DNA from: Hypsibius dujardini
Taxonomy: Eukaryota > Tardigrada > Eutardigrada > Parachela > Hypsibiidae
Assembly (NCBI GenBank): GCA_001579985.1
Contig: LRSR01009389.1
Coordinates: 1-21,262 of the forward strand
DNA: 21,262 nucleotides
Direction: 5' to 3'
Each line of letters opens with the position of its first letter. The first letter of the stretch is position 1. This document shows positions 14,632 through 21,262 of this stretch, in pieces. The notes under the pieces were generated by a model that had not been told where the DNA came from, made no database searches, and saw nothing but the letters and a program-made list of their open reading frames with translations. The position numbers and the translations under genes are program-made.

Positions 14632-17600
14632 TCAAAAAGGAATATCGTGTGTTCTTGTCGTGAAGGACTCCGCAATGTCGGCAAGGCGCTCGAGATCGCC
14701 GTGATCAATGTACCACAAACGGAACGCTCCTTGACTTTGGTTGTTTCGGTGCCTTCAAACAAAATTTCATTTGCGATATTACTGAAAGAACACATTTAAC
14801 TCGCCACAATCTAGCAACAACGGTTCGATGTGCACGTACCAATAAAGGATCCCAGCAGCGAGAGTTACAGCGAAACATGCCACAACAACCACAGCAGTAA
14901 TGAGGATGGTCAGCCAGGTAGCTGACGGTGAGCAGTACTGATTTCTCATCCCGCAACGGGGTCGGTCCCGGATGACCGCACCTTGAGCCCAGCGGCCTGG
15001 GATGGTTGAAATGTTTTGTAGAACTTTTTCGTCACTACTGTATGTAAGTAGTATATGAAGCAAAAAATACCTTAACAGGGTTGATTTTCAAAGCGGAAAT
15101 TGAAAATGGGCTTTTGTACAGTGAAAGTCAGGAAAACTGGAGTTGGCCAGGGTTTGATATTCCAACACACAGAAGTTCTTACGACTACACTGGTGAAATA
15201 ACTTTAATCATCGTAATTATTGGGCTGTTTGAAAAACATGGTACGGTGTGATTCTGAATTTTCGCTTTAGAAAAATCATTGCTTATTAGTATTACGGTAA
15301 TAAGGCTATCAATCCCATTTTTATGTACCTTGAAGGTATCGTTGTAAGCCTCGTAATATTGCACGGTGGCCAAAGTTGAACGTCTTCCGCCGGCCGTGAA
15401 GGTTATCGGTCGAAGGGGAAATTCGTATGTTCGGTTTGTCATTTTTTGCGCCATATAACGCCCACTAAACGAACGGGCATCACGTGGATCGTACGATTCG
15501 TTCAGCACCTGTTTTAAAATATGCAAATTCGCAGGTGTGATTGAACTTCTTTCATTTTTAGCCCGTTATTGGTAGATGTTCCCATTTAGTGGCATAAGCG
15601 ACATGATTATTTTAATTCAATTAACCATTTGAGCAAAAATGCTGTTATCAAACTGTATATTGATATTGTTGAAAATTGTCAAAACATGTAAATTTGCTTT
15701 GATATTTAAAGAATAAAGTCAAAAAGTAGCAAGACTCAGAAAATCAATGACAGAAGTTTTTTGTAAAGTGATAAAAAAACAAACCCAGCAAAGTCTCAAT
15801 CTAAGAACAACATTCCGTGAAACAGTTTTTTTACCAAAATTGGGATTACAATTAACACACGAAAACAGGCCAGAAAATTGTATTTTGTTTGAAACTTACG
15901 AATCAGACAAGGAAACTGTATGTGGCCAGTTTTGTATTATCTAATTCTTGCTGAATTCGCAATATGTTACGTGAAACATGAAGAGAGGACACATACGAGG
16001 AGCACTCTAAAAGTCTTAGTACTCTGTCATTTATATCGCGACTAGAAGGTGCGTTCCGATTCTGGTATTGCAAGTATTTAGATTAGCAAATTTTACATTA
16101 TTTCTGAAAATTTTGTTGGATCACGGTCAAAGGCCTACAAGGAAGAATTTTTTCTAGCGGAGAGTTGTTGACTGCGCGTTAAGGGAAGTGTCTCCTCTCT
16201 TGTCTCATCCAGTTGCGAAATTTTGATTATCTGCATATAAGTCCATTTAAAACAACTTGATATGCGGCTGCAAAAGTATTGACAAGTATTTCATCCAAAA
16301 GAAACTCCTCTTCTCAGATCCCTGCATGCAGGTAGGTGAAACTCGGATTTACAGCTAATGAGGCCATGACCTAAATATCTTGAGTAATTCGAAAAGCAGT
16401 CGCTCGGTGCAGAGTAAATGACCGAGTACCAAGACTTTTGTAGTGCCCCTCGTATTAGACCGTGCCATGGAGACCACATAACCTTACCTTAGCCACAGTC
16501 ACGACGGCTTCATAACAGGTGACTTCAAATTCGTTTCTCTACCAAATCAATCGTTTGAGCAACTTTATTTGATACAATTTGCAGGAGGCATTAAGTATAA
16601 TACCTCATAAGGCGTGATTGGATCGCCGAACATAATCTCGCGACGCTGATGCATCAGTCGCGACGGTTCTTCAAATTCTTTCCAGTCGATCGGTGGCGAA
16701 CCGACCACCAGTAGATGTTGAAAAGCAGCCCGGACCTTCTGCAAACACAAACAAAGAGCATTCGGACAATTGTCTCGAAGAGCGGAAAAATTGTACTACC
16801 CTTCTTTCGAAGGCACATTTTTATCAAAAGCAAAATTAATCGGCCCAAAAAGACCAGCACTTTAGTCTTACCACGTCAAGGGAATCATTGCGAAACCAAC
16901 TGAGCGGATGGTCACCAGGAACTTCATTCCCGTAAAGATGCAGAAAAATCTGGGATAAGATTGTAAACAGAAAGAGAGAGAGAGAGAGAGAGAGATCTTG
17001 GTACTATAACTACCACTGAATTTCTATATCAATATGAAGGAGGAGTGATTTAATGAGCTTACATAGTCTCCCTTCATCATTTCCAGGTCGTAAGCCTCGG
17101 CCTTTGAAATATTAGAAAAGCAAGAATAAATATGCACAATTGCACATCCGCTCACCAGATTACCATTGCGCGTCTCTGCTGCTCCCCCAATGTACAGCTC
17201 AGAATAACTGCCAAAACAATGTGGAGCAAAAACGGGCGTCAGTATTGAAATAGGAAAGCATTAAAGAGGTACAAATCGACGATGAAGGGATGTATCTCCC
17301 AACTTTGTACTTATCAGTCTAATTTCAGCAACTTAAAATATTTCTTTTCTGTGCAATACTAGATATGAACTTCACAGAACTAATGATTTTCTTGCACAAA
17401 ATTTTGTTATTTTAAATACTGTTTTCTTCTTCTGAAATTTAAATTTGTATCTTAATCAATATCTAGTTAAATTTTTAATTTAATTATATCAATTTAGATT
17501 TTCATTTTGTATTTAACTTGTTTACGGTATGAAATAATTATTCTTATAGACAAACTTAACAGATAGAAGGGGGTTAAAGTAAAGCAGGAATTGGCTATTC

Positions 17601-19990
17601 GGGTACTCAAAACTTTAGTTACGCTTGAGGACTCACCGCGCGAAAATTTCCTGGCTGTGACTAAGGCCCGGGTGAAATTCTCCTTAGAGGAGTCAGTGAT
17701 GATGTTGAGAAACTCAAACTCAGACCGACGCTCGTACAGTTGCTCCAGCGGAGCACGGCATTGTTCGACATTGCGGTTTGCTCTAGCGGACCCGCTCAGT
17801 TGGTCGCTGATGATGGCGATGCTATTCCAAAGGTAATGCTTCATCACCGCTAACACAGTGGCACCGTACAGTTCCGTGTCGGCCATGGCAAACGATAAGG
17901 TACTGGGAAAGCGATCTGTATTGCGCAGAGATCCGTCAATGTTGGTGCTGAAAATTCGACCTTGAGTAAATTTTAAAATTTCATATTTTCCCGTTAGCGT
18001 GAACTCACCATGACACGGCCAGCATATCCATTTCTGAGAGAGAAGTAATTAATACGAATTATTTGTTATAAGTGCTTTGTCACGAGAATGATAATGAGAG
18101 CCAGTAGCAGACTAACACGAGGGGCACTCCAAACGCCTTGGGTCTCGGTCGTTTAAATTGCGTCTGGAAGGTGCGTTCCAATTCTGATATTACAAGTATT
18201 TACAGTAGATCAGCCACTTCTGCATTATTTCTGAAAGTTTTGTTGGATTACATTCAAAGGCCTAGAGAAGAATTCTTACTATCGATGAGTTGTTGACCGC
18301 AGTTTTAAACGTGAACGTTGTCCAGCGGCTCACAGGCGTCTAAGCCATTCCATGACGAATAGTCAAGACTATTTTTCTTATTGACGTAAACAGCCTAATC
18401 AAAGAGCTAATTAATACAGTTGAGATTAAAGGGTTCCTTAAGGCTAAGAAAATGTAAGATCGATGGGCCGAACCGTGCGGCATGAAATCATGCAGGGTGT
18501 TTTAGCCTGGCTTGATTGATAGATTGTTTTTTTTGAACAGGGTGTCGGCATGTGTTCAAGCCTCCGTTCACATCAGTCTAATTTCTGAACTTTTGCGGAG
18601 TGCAGCAATCGGCTGTAAGGGATGGGTTTCTTCTCTTGCCTTACGCAGTAGCAAAATTTTCTTCTTCTGCATAGAAGTATATTTAAAACAGCTTGATATG
18701 CAGCCCCAATGGTATTGAGAAGTGTTTCTTCCAAAAGAAACCCCTCTTCTCAAATCCCTGCATGCAGGTCCGTCAAACTCGGATTTACAACTCATGCAGG
18801 AACTAACTATCTATCTTAAGTAATTTGAAAAGCAGTCTCTTGGTGCAGAGCAAATGACCGAGTGCCAAGACTTTTAGAGTGCCCCTCACACCTTCATACC
18901 TCGAGCAAAATCTCCGAAGACTACAAACGATGGACCACACACTGTAACACGCCACAACATTTTCATTATTGTTATTCAAAGCTGTTTTATTTTGCAACGT
19001 TTATTTCGCTATTTAAATCTCGCTAATCTCCCTGATTTTAAAGCTGTGCGAGAAGCAGCCGAGGAGCTCTTTTTCTCGGTGATCTGCTCGCAAATTGTGT
19101 GCATCCGTCTTCTGAGTGGTCCATTTGTGTTGAGATTAACGAAGAAGACACAGCCTCTGGTGAGCCAGCGTGCGTGTCCTCGTATGACCATTGTAAGGGC
19201 GTGCAAAACCCCGGCAATTAGCGAGTTTTAATAGCGAAATTAACCTTAGAGACAGCGCGAGCTTCAAGTAAACTTAACGGATAGGGTTTGATTGATATCA
19301 TGAGTCAGATAGTTTCATGTGTACGAGGCAGCATAAGCGCGATCGCTTTTTTATATGAAAACGCATGAGGCATATTAGTATCGTCACAGTGGCGAACCAG
19401 GGGGGGGGTGGGGTAAAGGAGGTGGCAAAATCTCGGCTTAGGCTATAAGTGCCCCTCCCTTCTTTTTTCTTGTCCCGTCCCACTTTCGTTTTTTTCGATG
19501 TTGACCGTTGTTCCCTAACTTGATAAATTGAGGATTGATTTTTTTTAGAATCTTTTAAGTTTCCTTTCCGGCCACACGTTCGAGTATAAGTGTTACTAAA
19601 ATGAGATTTAAACTTACATGGAACCAAAATCACCGTCAAGTCACTTGGGTCGGGAAACCACGTCTTTTCCGCAAATATTTCCGTCATCAAACCGACGGAC
19701 GTCTCCACACCCTGCGGTCCACAGATTGGACTGTCTGGATTGACCTTGGCTTCGTAGGTATAGTTTTCAAAGATTTTCGGATACCGCTCCGCCTGGTTTT
19801 CCAACGAGTAGTTGAACAATGGCTGCATCACCATATAGCCTGACGACGGGAGGTTAGCTAGATGAATTGAGAGAAAATGCACTGCCGCCCCTGAGCCAGA
19901 CCAAAGGAAAACGTTTAGCAGACTGACCAGAAGGGTTCTCAAAATGATCATTTTTCCGCCATTGCGGAAGGCGGTGTTAAAAAATGTCAT
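14632..19990 (-). CDS. Gene copy B: tandem paralogue of copy A, possibly a pseudogene
   Basis: Exons on the minus strand: 19990-19618, 18941-18900, 18033-18009, 17947-17637, 17207-17164, 17101-17063, 16949-16872, 16738-16604, 16538-16488, 15508-15329, 15054-14840, 14752-14632. The first eleven match copy A base for base in length, and the total of 1614 nt gives 537 residues. The domain order is the same as copy A: signal peptide, ANF-receptor-like ectodomain, RPRCGMRNQYC loop, transmembrane helix, 39-residue tail. All exons are open. The one clear defect is at the intron 10 acceptor: the position that is AG in copy A reads AT here (base 15055). Readthrough into intron 10 would give a stop after ..MIKVISPV at 15185, before the membrane helix. 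Copy B may therefore be dead, use a cryptic site, or make a soluble ectodomain. As in A, no kinase or cyclase domain follows. Confidence 0.7.
15053..15057 (-). other. Copy B intron 10 acceptor: AG changed to AT
   Basis: On the minus strand copy A reads ttgcttcag before ATACTGCTTACATAC; copy B reads ttgcttcat before ATACTACTTACATAC. The flanking bases agree, so the alignment is unambiguous. The next AGs downstream, 17 and 20 nt into the exon, would both break the frame. Confidence 0.75.
15996..16452. mobile_element. Same element family, copy M3 (copy B intron 9)
   Basis: Same termini as M1, flanked by TA (15994-15995 and 16453-16454). It is 457 bp, about 215 bp shorter than M1 through an internal deletion around 16180. 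It sits at the same intron position as M1, so M1 and M3 descend from one insertion made before the gene duplication. Confidence 0.75.
16971..16995. repeat. (AG)n microsatellite in copy B intron 6
   Basis: An AG run of about 25 bp, roughly twice as long as in copy A (6849-6863). On the gene's strand it is a CT run lying 20-45 nt upstream of the exon 7 acceptor, next to the polypyrimidine tract. Confidence 0.8.
18118..18888. mobile_element. Same element family, copy M4 (copy B intron 2)
   Basis: Termini CGAGGGGCACTCCAAACGCC and ..AGAGTGCCCCTCA, 771 bp, at the same intron position as M2. Both flanking dinucleotides have decayed to CA. The centre retains about 90 bp that M2 lacks. Confidence 0.75.
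19387..19570. mobile_element. Left half of the CAGTGGCG element in copy B intron 1
   Basis: CAGTGGCGAACCAGGGGGGG followed by sequence matching A 10040-10192, then an abrupt jump to sequence matching A 10614 onward, just downstream of the exon 1 donor. Confidence 0.4.
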
Positions 19991-20502
19991 GTCGTGTCCA
20001 GTGCTTCGCGGGTTTGAGTTTCGATGATAAAAATGTTAATATTATAGGCATGTCACCGGGATATGCATAGAGTGCCACATTTAATGCAGGTCTACGTCTT
20101 GAGGGCAAAAAATTATACAAATGTGTTTATGGATTCAGGGCTTATCCCCATCCCGGGAACCTTTCAAAACCTTCAAGCCTTACTGTTTGGTAATAATATG
20201 TAATTATAATCAGCTTGGAGCGGGTTCCGGAGCAGGACCTGTTTAATAAAGGTGATTGAAATCGCTTTCCAAAAATATTGCGTCTTCACACTGGCACCCT
20301 TTGCACGCTCGAAATTTGTGTAATTGATTTTGTCTATATCATTTGCGATTTGGTTTGCACATGAGTTTTCTGTGAACTGTTTCCGATGGAGGGAAGTCAA
20401 TGTTCAGGGGAGTAATGTCTTTATCCTTATCGGCATCATCGATACCGAAGGCGAATCCCGGTCGTTGTGACGGCCATACACCTCCGAAAAGCCAAAAGAA
20501 CA
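19991..20502. promoter_or_regulatory. 5' flank of gene B, duplicated with the gene
   Basis: Aligns with 11037-11536 with scattered substitutions. Because it was copied in full together with the end of the recombinase, copy B should have started with the same promoter as copy A. Confidence 0.3.
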
Positions 20503-20840
20503 TCAGGAGAGGGAGGCGGGGACTGCATGCTTCAGCAGAACAGCAAACTGCTGACGTAGCTCAGCGTCGCGATTGATGTAGCGTTGATAACAGGAGCTCC
20601 GCCAGGTTTCTTGTGCTTTTATCAGGTCGTCGAAAATGCCGACAGTGGAAGCGAATGTTGCCGCACCAAGACGGAAAGAGTGAATGGAGAAAGATTGAGG
20701 GGGGTACCCGGCGAGGGCGAGCAGCTCCTTGAGGGTTGTTGAAAAGGCTTGTGCTGTGTATGGTTTATGTTTTGCGTTGGGGGGGATTGAAAATAGCAGG
20801 GAGTCGCGTAGGGCATGAGAAGTTGCTTTCAGCAGGGTGA
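20503..20840 (-). pseudogene. 5'-truncated tyrosine recombinase copy upstream of gene B
   Basis: The minus strand holds the C-terminal part of the same recombinase, in one unbroken frame: LTLLKATSHALRDS, KHKPYTAQAFSTTLKELL, ALAGYPPQSFSIHSFRLGAA, then TWRSSCYQRYINRDAELRQQ and a stop at 20505-20503. It retains H-x-x-R, Trp and the Tyr box. Similarity to the 12 kb copy ends abruptly at about 20840, where the N-terminal half is replaced by unrelated sequence. It has no start and cannot encode a whole enzyme. Confidence 0.8.
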
Positions 20841-21262
20841 GTACTGACTTGGGAACGTTTTCAGCTGTCGGATTCAGAACCGTTCCAAAATATTTTTTTC
20901 ATTCAGATCTAATTTAGTAATGAATATAAAAATTTATTTTGCCGGTCAAGCTGAAAAAACTTTTTGTCGGTGAATTTTCAAAGTTGGCAGTTGTCTCAAT
21001 AGATTTGCTGCTGTGTACCGTCAATTGATTGTTTGATTGAAATTGTGGGCAGACTGTTAGGTTGATTGTTGATTGATTGGCGTATATTTTGTCATAATGG
21101 TTTGGCTGCTCATTGATTGCTTGATTACGTTCTTCAGTATTGTCATTCTGTTGATTGTTGATTGACACCACATCTGCACTTTAGTGTTCACTCAAACTAC
21201 AACCAAAAAGTTAGCCAATCAACAATCAACCGAATGAACAGCACACACCTTTCAATCAAGCA
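20841..21262. repeat. Unique flank with TTGATTG-type repeats
   Basis: From the duplication border to the window end the sequence is unrelated to the 12 kb region. It holds many TTGATTG words and an inverted pair, GTTGATTGTTGATTG near 21061 and CCAATCAACAATCAACC near 21215, about 140 bp apart. The minus-strand frame 21171-20914 is rich in Asn/Gln/Thr simply because of these words. Confidence 0.5.

Noticed and set aside
20914-21171. 85-codon Asn/Gln-rich minus-strand open frame
   Set aside because: Composition is explained by the repeated TTGATTG words; no splice context or similarity to support it.

Overview
The window reads as invertebrate animal (metazoan) genomic DNA. Its genes are split by many introns, most with GT..AG ends and several only about 60 nt long, and the spaces between exons are full of short DNA-transposon derivatives. 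The receptor family, the tyrosine-recombinase retrotransposon remnant and the intron style fit an invertebrate. I cannot name the species or phylum with confidence. I see no prokaryotic gene organisation, tRNA, rRNA or CRISPR.

Main content: a tandem pair of paralogous genes, both on the minus strand. Copy A runs 11036 to 3239 and copy B runs 19990 to 14632. Twelve exons can be placed by hand in each, and eleven of them have identical lengths and phases in the two copies. The product looks like the ligand-binding ectodomain of a receptor guanylate cyclase / natriuretic-peptide receptor: signal peptide, ANF-receptor-type domain, a Cys-rich juxtamembrane stretch (RPRCGMRNQYC) and one transmembrane helix. 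Only about 40-45 cytoplasmic residues follow before a stop. No kinase-homology or cyclase domain is visible. The predicted chains (543 and 537 aa) match the layout of the natriuretic clearance receptor NPR-C. A third, badly decayed copy (C) survives as two or three exon fragments at about 190-1081. Copy B has lost the AG of one splice acceptor and may be a pseudogene or make a secreted form.

Between the two genes (11537-13560, minus strand) lies a decayed tyrosine-recombinase retrotransposon of Ngaro/DIRS type: a gag-like ORF with a CCHC-like cluster, a reverse-transcriptase fragment, then a tyrosine recombinase. The last part of the recombinase was carried along upstream of copy B (20503-20840), so the duplication breakpoint lies inside this element.

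Other repeats: four copies of one TA-flanked inverted-repeat element in introns 2 and 9 of both genes (older than the duplication); an internally deleted Tc1-like element and a 144-bp MITE with perfect termini, both only in copy A and each with an empty site in B; a candidate hAT-like element in intron 1; a 536-bp MITE at 2221; a foldback at 305; a 488-bp palindrome at 14041; and an inverted duplication inside intron 10 of copy A. The paralogous pair works as a built-in before/after comparison for these insertions.
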